Source of the DNA: Muraenolepis orangiensis
Taxonomy: Eukaryota; Chordata; Actinopteri; Gadiformes; Muraenolepididae
Assembly: GCA_027704905.1 (NCBI GenBank)
Contig: CM051002.1
Location: forward strand, 4,145,851 to 4,209,850
Direction of reading: 5' to 3'
DNA length: 64,000 nt
A model generated the notes under the pieces. It searched no databases. It worked only from the letters and a program-made list of their open reading frames with translations, and was not told the origin of the DNA. Below are positions 22,001-33,475 of this stretch, piece by piece; positions within the stretch are counted from its first letter, which is position 1; each line of letters starts with the position of its first letter. A program made the translations under genes and the position numbers.

Positions 22001-22205
22001 GGTGGCAGTAGCTCAGTCTGTTGGGACTTGGCTTGGGAACCGGAGGTTTGGCGGTACATGGAGAAAAGGTGCCAGTTCCCCTCCTGGGAACTGCTAAGGT
22101 GCCCTTGAGCAAGGCACCAGACCCATACACTGCTCCTCGGCACTGTATATACATCCTAATTCTAGGATGGGTTAAAAGCAGAGAAAGAAATGTCACTCTG
22201 TGTGT
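22001..22205 (+). mobile_element. SINE-2 copy, tRNA-derived
   Basis: Head GGCAGTAGCTCAGTCTGTTG contains a clear pol III A box, followed by GACTTGGCTTGGGAACCGG. The B box is degraded. The body has AAGGTGCCCTTGAGCAAGGC and the tail GGATGGGTTAAAAGCAGAGA. Confidence 0.85.
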
Positions 22206-22375
22206 ATCATTTTAGTCACTTTGCTGCTATTTTATTGTTTATTTTATTGTATATATTATTTTTATTTTCATGGTGTTGTTTTTGAGATTTATACTGCGGG
22301 AGGGAATGGGGAGTAAGCATTCCTATGTATTTGTTACAAATGGTAATAAAAATGGTGTATGTTGTATCTTGTACA
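22206..22375 (+). mobile_element. LINE 3' tail (L-B/L-D type)
   Basis: GAGGGAATGGGGAGTAAGCA (variant GAGGGAATGGGGAGTAAGCATT) and the terminal TGTATCTTGTA match, in inverse orientation, the 3' ends at 24706 and 27372. No coding part is present. Confidence 0.75.
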
Positions 22376-23295
22376 TGCATGTGACCAGTGAAGAGGATTC
22401 AAAGCTTCCAGATTTTGAAAGTCAGTACAGATTTTAAGCAAAGAAAGCTGGTGTGTTTGAAAAAATCGGCAGAACTGAATGTCTCTCCTCTCGGTTTGCT
22501 CAGAGCTTTGTTAATAACCATTCCTCGGGTACAAAGGGACAGGCTTCTCATTTTTAAATCATTTGTCGTGTCATCTTGTAATGAAAGTTGGAAGCAGTAA
22601 AGGGCGAATTCTTAACAAAGAACAACAACCTGATTTATTTCCATGTACAGCTGTTACTGTTCTAATATTTTCTTTTAAAATTCTATGCTCATTGTTTTGA
22701 ACTGAAAGATGAGTGGAACGTTTGTTTGGGAACAAACACAAAACAGTGTGCTCTGTAATGGATTGAGGCTTGGCTGTGTGGCCTCATTAGCTAAATCATA
22801 TCTTTTTTAAAGCTACTGAAACCAGCTCTTCAACAAAACAAACTTAATTCATATTTTAGCGATATACAACAAAAAACTAACAGAATTGGCCGAGAGAGAG
22901 CGGCGGGTATTGAAATTGTTTAACTGCGTGTTTACAGACAGAAATACTTTTGACCTGTCTTTGGCTCCGCCTCTCACATCTTATCCATTTGCTGCTCTCC
23001 AAATGAACCTCAGTCAGTTGATGGAAGCAGACAGCATGAATGATTAAATCGGCTCAGTCCTGTGTGATGGGAGGGGGGGTATAGGGTGATAGAGGCGGGA
23101 GGACCGTATCCCGTATCCGTGGAGACAGCAGGTGGGGGAGGGGTCATCAAGGATGACTCACGCGTTATTCATGCTCATCGTTTCCTATTATTCGGTACGA
23201 TTAGTCGCCAAATTAGAAAAGAAACATACAAACATAACAAACAGTATACACAATGGGCTACCTGCATGGTAATAAATAATTGTTTTAATCACATT
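22376..23295. other. No gene recognised
   Basis: Unique AT-rich sequence. 22880-23060 has balanced composition and could be a conserved non-coding element. Confidence 0.45.
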
Positions 23296-23460
23296 GGGCA
23301 GCAGTAGCTCAGTCTGTTGGGACTTGGCTTGGGAACCGAAGAGTGCTGTTAAGTCCCCGATACGGAGTATGGAGTGAAAACTGGTACTTCGAAAAAGGTG
23401 CCAGTTCGCCTACTGGGAATTGCCAAGGTGCCCTTGAGCAAGGCACCAGACCCCAATAAA
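23296..23460 (+). mobile_element. SINE-2 copy, 3' truncated
   Basis: Head GGGCAGCAGTAGCTCAGTCT with A box, AAGTCCCCGATACGG at the B-box position, and GCCCTTGAGCAAGGCACCAG. The tail is lost after about 23460. Confidence 0.82.
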
Positions 23461-24705
23461 GAGTATTCAATCCTTCTGATTTTGATCTAAATTGTAATTG
23501 ATTATGGTCCCTTGAGCTTAATCACAAGAGCACCTCGCCATAGGAAACAATTAAAACATATTTTGAACTAACGCCGCGGATATGCAATCATAACAACATG
23601 ACTGGGCGCTGTAAGACCAACTAGGGGACATGCAGGGCAGTTTCCCATTATGTAAAAAAAACACCTCTGGGTGTAGTTTGGCCCATGGAATGTATTTTTC
23701 TCTTCTTCTTTTCTTTAATTTATTGTGAGGGGGGGTGGGAGCTGGGGTGTCCCTGCCGCCATATTGAAGGGCACTTCTTAGGAGAACAAGGGTTTTGTCA
23801 ACATCTGCTTGGTTTCCCTGCCCTCCTCATATGGGTCAGGTCTACAATCATCTTCTACTGGACCTCAAGGCCCGGCCCTGCATCTCTGACATACATGCGT
23901 GTGTGTGGGTGACCTTCCTGTTTCCTCAGGAAGGTGGAGAGCGTGTCAATGAGAGATGAAAACGGCAGGAAATAACTGGATCTGATAGGACCAGGATGAA
24001 TGTAGTGGGGACAGAAAGAAGAGGAGGAGGAGGAGGAGGAGGAGGGAGGAGGAGGGAGGAAGGAGGGGGGGGGGGGCAGTCAGTAAGTGACAGTCACAGA
24101 TGGATTGTGGGAGCTGGTGTGTTAATTGGTGATTCATTACAGGAGAGGGTGAAGGAGAAACAGTAAAATGGCATATGGGAGGAGGGGCGTGTTTGTGTTG
24201 TGTGTATGTGTTAATGCATGTGTCTCAGTAAGTGTGTGGGTGTGTGTATATATATGTATATGTATTTAGTTATGTATATATATACACACAGAAACCTAAA
24301 TATATAGGTTTCTGTATGGGCATGCATGCGTGTCTATATTTGTTTGTGTGTTTGTGTGTGGGCACATGCAGGCATGTGTGTATGGGCCGCTCCCCTGCTG
24401 GACGGCTGATATTAGGACTTATTATTATAGAGCAAGATTAGATCAAATACAGCCGTTAATCTTCTCTACCGGCTCGGGCCGTTTGCAACAAGCTACTTTC
24501 AGATTAATATTTTTGCTCCAACCTACTCAGCAAACTTGCAAAGCCTGTCAGCCACACACATGCTGCCATTCCTCCATGGGATTTAGCCCTAAAAGAATCA
24601 CTCAAAGAGCAATGAGAGAGTTGCTCACTACAATTACCCTAATGAATCTTTATGGGCTTTATGTAAAAGCTCAAATAATATGGGAAATTTTTCCACCCTG
24701 TATTT
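23461..24705. other. No gene recognised; GAG tract and candidate conserved segment
   Basis: Contains a (GAG)n tract at 24019-24060 followed by a G run (to about 24076), and GT-rich sequence around 24190-24400. 24425-24700 is non-repetitive and AT-balanced and is listed as a candidate conserved non-coding element. Confidence 0.45.
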
Positions 24706-27360
24706 TCAGATACAAGATACAATATACAAGATATTTAGTTGCCATTTGTAACCAGTACATTGGAATGCTTGCTCCCCATTCCCTCCCGCAGTATACATGT
24801 CAAAAAACAATACCATAGAAATAAAATTAATACTGGCACTTGGACTATAGAGAAAAATGGATTCAAGAAAAAGAAATGTACTCACTTAAGTGGCAGTTAC
24901 GTTTTCATACATATAGCAATAGTACGGGCTGAAACACATGACACTTGTACAATATCTAAAAATCGTAATCTGAATCTAAATTTGAGGATTGAATGGGGGG
25001 GGGCAGGGGGGTCAGAGTTCAGAGAGAATACAGCTGAGGGGGAGAAGCTGTTCTAAGCCTGCTGGACTCGCTTGGCTGTAGCGCCTCCTAGAGGGGAGGA
25101 GGTAAAACAGTCCATGGTTGGGGTGAGAGGTGTCTTTAACAATTTTTCGTGCCTTCCTTGCAGGGAGGGGTAAACCAATGATGCATTGGGCTGTTTTCAC
25201 CACCCTCTGCAGCGCTTTACGGTCAGAGACAGTGCAGTTGTCGTACAACACTGTGATGCAGTTGGTGAGGATGCTTTAAAGGGCACACCGATAGAAGTTC
25301 ACCAGATTCTGAGGGGACGGGTGGGCTTTACTCAGCCTCCTCAGGATAAGAGACGCTGGTGAGCCTTCTTGACCAGCGGGGGAGTGTTTAGGTTCCAGGA
25401 GAGGTCCTCGGAGATGTGTACCCCCAGGAATTTGAAGCTGGAGACACGCTCGACCTCCGCACCGTTGATGAGGATGGGGGCGTGTGCGCCAGCTCTGGTC
25501 TTTCTTAAGTCCACTGTTACGCCCCCCTGTCTCCCCGTGCAGCCCAAGTACTGGCCAGGCTGACGCTGCAGAGATTGCCAGGGATTTGTGATTGTCTACA
25601 CCTGGCGCGGGTGTAGGCATAAAGGTGACCTGTGCGCGTTGAACGGGGGCTTGCTCCAGCTCCACCCACTTTCCCCATACGCGCATGCTCACAACACACC
25701 CACACGCTGGACACTCACCTGTTTACGCCAGGCACACGTTTCATGGATTTACCGCTAGACACATTTATTGTATGATCTTTTTGTTGCCTTATGTTAAATA
25801 AACAATCCTTATTTAACCTTGTTGTCCGCCTCCCCTGTTTATGTTGCGGTCCCACGAGCTGGCCATTACACCACAATAAGCTTCTTGGTCTTCTTGGTGT
25901 TCAGGGCCAGGTTGTTGTCGGAGCACCACGCCACCAGATGCTGGACCTCCTCCCTGTTAGCTGCCTCATAAATGTTTTTGATGAAGCCCACCACGATGGG
26001 CTTTGATGGTGTTTGTACCATGTACAGAAGTGAAGTCAGGGGTAAAGAGGGAGTAGAGGAGAGGACTCAGTAAACAAACCTGTGGGACACCGGTGTTCAG
26101 GGTGAGGGTGGAGGAGGTGAGATGGTCTAACCTGACAGGATTAGGTCTGTGGTTAGGAAGTCCAATAACCAGTTACAGACAGAGGGGTAAATGTCAAGAT
26201 TCTTGTTTTCATGAGGTCACCAAGTTTGAAGATGAGTTTGGAGAGGATGATGGTGTTAAATGCTGAGCTGAAGTCGATGAACAGCATTCTGACGTGGGTG
26301 TTGCTCTCATCCAGGTGGGAGAGAACAGAGTGAAGGGCTGAGGAGATGGCATCCTCTGTGCTCCTGTTCTCACGGTAGGCAATTTGGTGTTTATCCAGTG
26401 AGGGTGAGAGGCCAGATTTGAGGTAAGCCAGGACCAGCCTCTAGAACCACTTCGAGAGGCTGATTGCAACAGGGCGGAAGTCGTTGAGGCTTGCAGCAGA
26501 GAAATGTTTTGGCACTGGCACAATGGAGGTGGTTTTAAAGTGCCTGAGCTGCCTGAACTAGTGACATGTTGAAAATGTCAGTTAGGACCTCAGTCAGCTG
26601 TTCAGCGCAGTTTCTAAGCACGCGACTAGGAATGCCATCAGAACCAGCTGCCTTATGTGCATTTTTTTCTGCTCAGTGCCGCACACACATTTGTGGGGTA
26701 GATGGTGAGAGGTTGGTGGTCAGTGGGGAGAATAGCCCTGGAAGGCAGTTCGTAAAAAAAAAAGGTTTAATTATTGAGCTTGTAAGGGAGGGATGAGTCA
26801 GTCATTGGGGGGAAATGGTTGAAGTGTTTGTAGTCCGTTATGACCTGGATGCCCACCATGCCACATGCGTCAGGGATCAGAGTTGTCAAAAGTCTTCAAC
26901 CCTATGTGCCTTTAGGAGTAGGCGGACCATTCTGTTCATCCACGGCTTCTGGTTGGGGAATGTTGTGATCTGTTTGAGGTTGATGACAGTGTCAATGCTG
27001 GAGTCCATTCTGTGTGTAGGAACCGGTTCTGCAATTCAGAGTATGCTCCCTCAGGCCACACTTTGACTGTCCTAATGGTGGGCTTCAAACGCTTGATGAG
27101 TTGCGTGTACTTAGGCAGCATTAACAAAGAGATCACTCTGTCCGAGGTGGGGGAGGGGGACGGCTTCATAAGCATCAGCCTTGTTGGTGTAAACATGGTC
27201 TAGTGTCCTCTCGTCTCTTGCAGAGCAGGAGACATGCTGGTGGAATTTGGGGAGCAAAGTCTTTAAGTTGGCATGATTTAAATCTCCTGCAATAATAATG
27301 GCTGCCTCTGGGTGGAAGTTCTGCTGTTTGTTAATAGCAGAGTAAAGGTCCTTTATAGCT
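24706..27360 (-). pseudogene. L-D LINE, 5' truncated, ORF2 remnant
   Basis: Minus-strand order: endonuclease C-terminal part (27196-26936, LIKRLKPTIRTVKVWPEGAY), reverse transcriptase fingers, motif A (FIDFSSAFNT near 26250-26290), and the C-terminal region (ERVSSFKFLGVHISEDLSWN at about 25400-25460; RKARKIVKDTSHPNHGLF near 25100). The 3' tail (24706-24800) carries CAAGATATTTAGTTGCC and CCCCATTCCCTCCCGC. The catalytic FADD box expected near 26000-26015 appears deleted, and several frameshifts are present. A solo LTR is inserted at 25515-25870. The type is L2/CR1-like. Confidence 0.88.
25515..25870. mobile_element. Solo LTR, 356 bp, nested in L-D LINE
   Basis: The insert begins TGTTACG and ends ATTACA (TG/CA ends), and CCAC is duplicated on either side (25511-25514 and 25871-25874). 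Removing it restores an uninterrupted LINE reading (AAGTCCACAATAAGCTTCTT). It contains AATAAA in GTTAAATAAACAATCC (about 25793-25808), favouring plus orientation. A TATA-like GGCATAAAGG lies at about 25616-25625. No internal region remains. Confidence 0.9.
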
Positions 27361-27371
27361 AGCTAAACGTT

Positions 27372-29960
27372 ACAAGATTCAAGATACAAGATATTTTATT
27401 GGCCAATTGCAACAGGTACATTGGAATGCTTTCTCCCCATTCCCTCATGCAGTATACACCAAAATAATACCAGAAAAATAAAGATAATATATACAATACA
27501 ACATGTAAATAAAAGAGCAGCAAAGTGACTGTTAAATGATATGTACATGTGTTGAGTGTACATATCACATATACATATACAAAAAAATCTTTAGAAGCAT
27601 TTAAAGTGCCAGTAGTGCAGCAGCATCATGAATACAGTGCAGTAATTGTGATGAGTCAAGAAAGTCCAGCAAAGTATGTAAGTACCCATGGTGGTTGCAG
27701 TCCTTTATGATGGACATGGCCTTCTTTCGACATCTGGTGCTACAGATCTCCTCAATGCATGGAAGTGCACACCCGATGATCTTCTCTGCCGTCCTCATGA
27801 CCCTCTGGATGGCTTTCTTGTCCTGTGCAGTGGTGTTGCCGTACCACACAGTGACGCCACTTGTCAGGACGCTCTCTACAGTGCCACGGTAGAAATTCAC
27901 TAGCCACCTCTGGCCTATTCCGCTTTTTCTGAGGCACCGCAGAGCAAAGAGGCGCTGGTGTGCCTTCTTCAGCATGACCTTCGTGTTGTGGGTCCACACC
28001 AGGTCATAGGAAATCTGTAGCCCAAGGAAACGGAAGCAGTTGACGACTTCCACCGATGTCCTGTCCAGGCTGATGGTGGAGTGGGTGCCCTGGTGGCTCC
28101 TGAAGTCCACGATGAGCTCCTTAGTCTGACATTCCGTGCAAGGCTGTTTTCCTCACACCATCACGTCAGCTGGTCTACCTCATCTCTGTACTCAGGCCGA
28201 TGACTCTGGTGTCGTCTGCAAACTTGATAATCAGATTATTTTTGAGCGTGGCAGTACAGTCATGTGTGAACAACCAGTAAAGCCAGGGACTGAGGCAGCA
28301 GCCTTGGGGTGCTCCGGTGTTGAGGACCAGAGTGGATGAGATGTTGTTCCCAATCTTCACCACTTGGGGCTTGTCCGTCAGGAAGTCCATAATCCAGTTA
28401 CAGATGGGGGCGCCCAGACCTAGGTCCCTCAGATTCAGGAACAGCTCGGAGGGAACGATGGTGTTGAATGCCTAGCTGTAGTTAATGAACAGCAGTCTGA
28501 CGTAGGTGTCCCTCCTGTCTTGGTGCTGCAGGGCTGTGTGTAGTGCCAGGGAAACGGTGTCGTCTACAGACCTGTTTGGTCTGAGTGGGTCTAGGGACTC
28601 AGGGATGGAAAAGTTTATATGCAACATAACAAGTTTCTCCAGGCACTTCATGGCTATGGGTCATAGCCACTGGATGATAATCATTGAGGCATGTCTTTTT
28701 GGGTAACGGCACAATGGTTGTCGCTTTGAAGCATGCTGGGATGACAGACTGTTGCAGTGATGCATTGTAGATGTCGTTAACACAGGAGCCAGCTGGTAAG
28801 CGCAGGTCTTGAAGACACGGGATGGAACTTTGTCTGGGCTGGCTGCCTTCCTTGCCTTCACCCTCCTGAAGATTATGCGAACCTCGGACTCGGAGAGAGG
28901 TAGAACTTTGTCCTCTGGGTGGATGTTCAAGTTGTTGGTTGTCATGGTCCCTTTCAAAGCGAGCAAAAAACTTGTTTAGTTCGTCTGGTAGGTTAGGGTT
29001 GTTGTTGGTGACTGCCCCTGAGCTCCCCTTGTAGTTGGAGAGGGGGTCCTCTCCAACTACAAGGGGAGCTCAGGGGCAGTCAGACCTTGCCACTTACGTC
29101 TGGTGTCAGAGCCCTCGAACTGTAATTCCAATTGTTTTTGTAATCCAACTGACCCTTCTGGATGGCTTTTCTGAGTTCATACTTGGCCTTCTTGTAGTGA
29201 TCAGAGTTGCCTGTTCTGAATGCGGTACTCCGTTCCTTAAGTTTGTTCCATCCCATCGGGATGCATTCTTCCACTAGCCTGTTAATGTATGCTGTGACAT
29301 GATCTGCATACACATAGTCGTCTTGAATACACTCCAGTCAGTGATTTCTATCCCCCTCTCTAGCCCCTTCTGCTTATAAGCAGAAAGTAGAAGCACGGAG
29401 GCGGAGTCTGATTTGCCAAAAGCCGGCCACGCAACAGTGCGATAAGCGTGCTTGATTGTGGTATAGCAGTGATCAAGAGTCTTGTTCTGTCTTGTCGGAC
29501 ATGAGATGTGTTGATGGTATTTTGGTAATACTTTTTTTAAATTGCAGTGGTTAAAGTCCCCTGCTAAAATGGGAACTACAATGGGAAGTTCGTCCAATGC
29601 GATGTTCGCATCAGCCCAGGGTTGGATGTAAACCAACAGAGAATAGCGGAGATTTCCCTCGGCAAGTAAAATGGGCGACACTTGATTGTCAGTAATTCCA
29701 GATTAGAAGAGCAGTGTTGAGATAGCACCTGAACGTCCGTACACCAGCTGTTGTTCACTAAGCAGCATACGCAACCCACCTTTTTTCTTCCCCGTGAACT
29801 CAGCTGTTCTGTCGGTCCGAAACAAAGACAATCTCGGTGGTTGCACTGTTTCATCAGGAATCACGGAGGACAGCCACGTTTTCGTAAAAATCATGGCACA
29901 ACACTCTCCGATGTCCGCTGTGAGGCGATGCAACAGTTTGTCGTACATCAACTTCTGTGT
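27372..29960 (-). pseudogene. L-B LINE with endonuclease and reverse transcriptase remnants
   Basis: Minus-strand order: endonuclease N-terminal part (29951-29703, AMIFTKTWLSSVIPDE), its second part (29681-29274, AGDFNHCNL and TLDHCYTT), reverse transcriptase fingers (28966-28661), palm with FADDT (near 28230) and C-terminal region (28110-27601, NTTAQDKKAIQRVMRTAEKI). The endonuclease Ser-Asp-His motif reads SDSASV, losing the catalytic His. Motif A near 28466-28490 reads FINYS-stop-AFNT, with Asp replaced and a stop codon. It is therefore inactive. The 3' tail begins at 27372 with AAGATTCAAGATACAAG. It lies directly upstream of L-D on the same strand. Confidence 0.9.
29009..29082. repeat. 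Perfect 35 bp inverted repeat with 4 bp loop
   Basis: Arms 29009-29043 and 29048-29082 are exact reverse complements (outer ends TGACTGCCCC and GGGGCAGTCA) around GGGT. It lies inside the L-B LINE, where other LINE copies have only one arm, so it is a secondary inverted duplication. Confidence 0.97.
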
Positions 29961-30149
29961 TGTGGTGGAAATCTACGTGAATATGAAGGCAAATTATCAA
30001 TCAATAAGAACTGTCACACATTAACTCAATAAAGTTTGAAGATTTATCAAGCAAGCAGAACACAATGAACAAATACAAGTAGACAAGTAGACAAGTGGCC
30101 AAACAGACATATAGACAGACAGTCAGACAAACAGACAGACAAAGCTTTG
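29961..30149. other. Short spacer between two LINEs
   Basis: Contains short AGACAG/AGACAAG repeats (30080-30140). No gene. Confidence 0.5.
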
Positions 30150-31717
30150 TCGGGAGCCCCGAATCCTATGAGGTGAGGATAGGGAAGTCCACCGTAATGC
30201 TGTCCCCCCTCCCCCACCGTCCCTCTCCAGCGACAACATACCTGTTCTCTCTCCCCCACCACTACCTCACCCCTCCCCCATTAACACAACAGAGACTCTT
30301 CCTGCCCCCACACACGGCACACAGACCTTCACAACTGAGCAGGTGAGGAAAGTGCTGTGCAGGCTCCACCCAGGCAAGGCTGCAGGTCCTGACGGCGTCA
30401 GCCCGAGGTTCCTCAAAACATGTGCTGCCCAGCTGAGTGGAGTCCTGCAGTATATCTTCAACCTGAGCATGAGACTGGAGAGGGTCCCTGTGCTGTGGAG
30501 ACATCTGGTGCCGGTTCCGAAGAAGGCACGTCCCAGCACCTCAAACGACTACAGACCGGTGGCGCTGACGTCCCACGTGTCGAAGTCCTTTGAAATGCTG
30601 GTCCTGTCGCTTCTTCGGCCCCTGGTCAGATCATCGCTGGACCCTCTTCAGTTTGCCTACCAGACGAAACTGGGAGTGGAGGACGCCATCATCTTCCTGC
30701 TTCATCGTGCCTATGCCCACTTGGACAGACCCGGGAGCACTGTGAGAATCATGTTTTTGGACTTCTCTAGTGCGTTCAACACCATCCGGCCTGCCCTGCT
30801 GGGGAGTAAGCTGACGGCGATGAAGGTGGACTCTTCCCTGGTTTCCTGGATTACAGACTATTTGACGGGTCGTCCACAGTTTGTCAGACTGCAGGACTGT
30901 GTGTCTGACACTGTAGTCAGCAGCACTGGTGCTCCACAGGGAACGGTTCTTTCCCTATTCCTGTTCACACTGTACACCTCAGACTTTCAGTTCAACTCAG
31001 AGTCCTGCCATCTGCAGAAGTTCTCGGACGACTCTGCAGTTGTTGGTTGTGTCAGCGAGGGAAACGATGAGGAGTACAGGGGTGTCGTGGACTCCTTCAT
31101 TGAGTGGTGTGAGCTGAACCACATGCAGCCCACACAGACAAGTCGAAGGAGATGGTGGTGGACTTCCGCAGGAGGAAATCTACCCCCACACCCATTTCCA
31201 TCAAGGGTGTGTCCGCAGAAGTTGTTCAGAAATATAAATACCTGGGAGTTCACCTGGGCAACAAACTGGTCTGGGCCAAGAACTCTGAGGCTGTGTACAA
31301 GAAGGGCCAGAGCAGTCTCTACTTCCTGCGGATGCTCCGGTCCTTCAACGTTTGTAACACGATGCTGAAGATGTTCTACCAGTCGGTGGTAGCCAGTGCC
31401 ATCTTCTCCGGTGTCGTGTGCTGGGGAAGCAGGTTGAGGTCAGCAGACGCCAACAAGATCAGCAGGATCGTCAGGAAGGCTGGCGCTGTCCTGGGGGTCC
31501 AGCTGGACTCCTTTTTGGTGGTGTCTGAGAGGAGGATGCTGCGCAAGCTGCGTAGTATCCTTGACAACAACTCTCACCCTATCCATCAGGTGCTGATTTC
31601 ATTTTGTTATATTTTGTTTATACTAGTTTAGTTTAGTTTAGTTTGTTGTTATTTAGTTTTTAGGTATTAGTATATTTCGTGTGCATTTATTCCCCCTGTT
31701 TCAACTGTTGCACCTTA

Positions 31718-33417
31718 GCGTAATTTCCGGACTATTGAGCGCACCTGAATATAAGCCGCACCCACTGACTTAAAAAAAAATGATGTATAAGCCGCACATT
31801 GACCGGTACATTGAAACAAATGAACTTTACACAGGCTTTAACGAAACACGGCTTGGAACAAAAATAAAAAATTAGCGGCAAACAGTAGCCTACCAAGAAA
31901 GTCATTGGTCACTATCTTCCTCCTCCTGTGCACTGAAACCACTGAAGTCATCTCCTTGAATAGCCTCAGAATTGCTTCATCTGATGTTGGATCGTTTTCA
32001 TTGTCGCTCTCGTCACTTTCATCCGGAGGCAAATTCCCCGCTGAGCTCATGCTTTCAACACGCAGCAGTCCAGCCTTTCGAAACCCGTTGATGATAGTGG
32101 ATTGTTTGACAATGCTCCACACTGTCAGGACCCACTGGCAGACTTGACCATAAGTTGCTCTTCGCATGCGGCCCGTTTTAGTGAAGGATTTCTCCCCACT
32201 TGTCATCCAAGCCTCCCATTGAACACGGAGCGCCACCTTAAATGCACGATTTACACTGATGTCGAGTGGCTGCAACAACTTTGTTGTGCCCCAGAATCAC
32301 AGCTGGAATTGAGTTTGTCCCCTTGATGGCTTCTTTCACAGAATCTGTTATGTGGGCCCTCATGCTGTCCAAAACAAGCAATGCCTTGTTCCTGTGAAAG
32401 AATCCTCCCGGTCGCTTGCCGTAACACTCCGTATGCCATTCATGCATTTGGCTTTCCGTCATCCATCCTTTCTTGTTGACTTTCACAACAATTCCTCTTG
32501 GGAATTTTTCTTTTGGCATCGTAATGCGTTTAAAAATCACCATCGGTGGAAGCTTTTCTCCCGATGCCGTGCAGCTCAGAACACAGGTGAAGTGCGTTTT
32601 TTCATGCCCAGTTGTTTTCAGCGTGACGGATGATTCGCCTTTCCTGTTGACAATCCGAGTGAGAGGCAGGTCAAACGTCAGAGGAACCTCATCTATATTT
32701 ATGATGTCGTGCGGGCTAATGGAATGCTCCGCTATCTTTGCATTAGTGAATTTGCGGAAGTTTGAAACATTTTCCTCGTAGTCGGGAGGGAGCTGCTGAC
32801 ACAGACTCGTCCGTACCCTGATGGACAGGCCTTTACGTCTCATAAATCTGAGACACCACGATGGTCCACCTCTAAAATCCTCAAACTTCATTGTGGTGGC
32901 GATTGTTTTGGCTTTCAGTCGGATCTGCACAGTTGAAACACCTCGGCCGTCTGCTCTCTGTGTGTTGACCCAGTCTTCCAGCTCATTTTCTAGTTCGGGC
33001 CATCTGCATTTCTTCTCTCTGAAAGCTTTAGTTGTCTTTTTGCACTGAGTCAATTCCTCACGCTGCAGTTTCCAACGTCTTATCATCGACTCATTAAGAC
33101 CCAGCTCCCGTGCAGCAGCTCTATTTCCTTTACCAACAGCCAGATCGATCGCCTTCAACTTGAAAGCTGCATCATATGCATTTCTCCTAGTCTTTGCCAT
33201 GATGAGGGTGACAAATTGTCTACCGTAATCTGAATGATGAGAAGTTTGAGCGCGCTCGATTTAATCTAAAAAGTTACATTGTTTCACTTTAACCCGTTTG
33301 GCAATTTCATTGGTCTAATGAAAGCGGGAAAAATCCATAAATTTGCCGCGTCATTGTTTAAGCTGCGAGGTTCAACGCGTGGGAAAAAAGTAGCGGCTTG
33401 TAGTCCGGAAATTACGG
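31718..33417 (-). mobile_element. pogo/Tigger-type DNA transposon, 1700 bp, nested in L-C
   Basis: Terminal inverted repeats share CGTAATTTCCGGACTA (left 31719-31734, right inverted at 33401-33416), differing only at the outermost base. TA is duplicated (31716-31717 and 33418-33419). Excision in silico restores the L-C tail as seen at 18800. Subterminal ATAAGCCGCAC motifs occur twice near the left end. The element carries a transposase on the minus strand with one visible frameshift. Confidence 0.93.
31838..33200 (-). pseudogene. pogo/Tigger-like transposase with one frameshift
   Basis: The frame begins MAKTRRNAYDAAFKLKAIDL at 33200, with an N-terminal helix-turn-helix (GLNESMIRRWKLQREEL), a CENP-B-type DNA-binding region (LEDWVNTQRADGRGVSTVQI) and a DDE domain: first Asp in IINIDEVPLTFD, second in LLVLDSMRAHITD, third in LQPLDISVNRAFK. 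The frame shifts at about 32278-32290. The partial copy at 46330-46556 reads through here and has two more bases (CCTGGGGGC against CTGGGGC), so a 2 bp deletion explains the break. The C-terminal acidic tail (DESDESDNENDPTSDEA) is in the second frame. Catalytic residues are intact. POGK-like host proteins are related, but the TIR context marks this as a transposon. Confidence 0.93.
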
Positions 33418-33475
33418 TAATTTCCCTCGGGATAAATAAAGTCATCTTGAATCTTGAATCTTGAATCTTGTCAGA

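Larger units (their letters stand above)
30150..33475 (+). pseudogene. L-C LINE ORF2 (reverse transcriptase), interrupted
   Basis: The open frame enters from about 30150 with a proline-rich linker, then fingers (LHPGKAAGPDGVSPRFLKTC; NDYRPVALTSHVSKSFEML), motif A (FLDFSSAFNTI), STGAPQGTVLS, and the catalytic box as FSDDSAVVG. A frameshift near 31135 moves the C-terminal region (KYKYLGVHLGNKLVWAKNS to SILDNNSHPIHQVL) to another frame. About 300 bp of the C-terminus is then deleted at about 31590 relative to 34742-35266. The 3' untranslated region is split by a pogo-like element (31718-33417) and ends in TTGAATC repeats. The endonuclease is missing (5' truncation). CR1/L2-type, possibly Rex1-like. 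Confidence 0.9.

Noticed and set aside
30343..31368. Possible host gene of 341 residues
   Set aside because: All motifs are LINE reverse transcriptase, and the 3' end has LINE tail repeats.
32238..33200. Domesticated pogo-derived host gene (POGK-like)
   Set aside because: It lies between matched TIRs with a TA duplication and has a frameshift, so it is a transposon copy.
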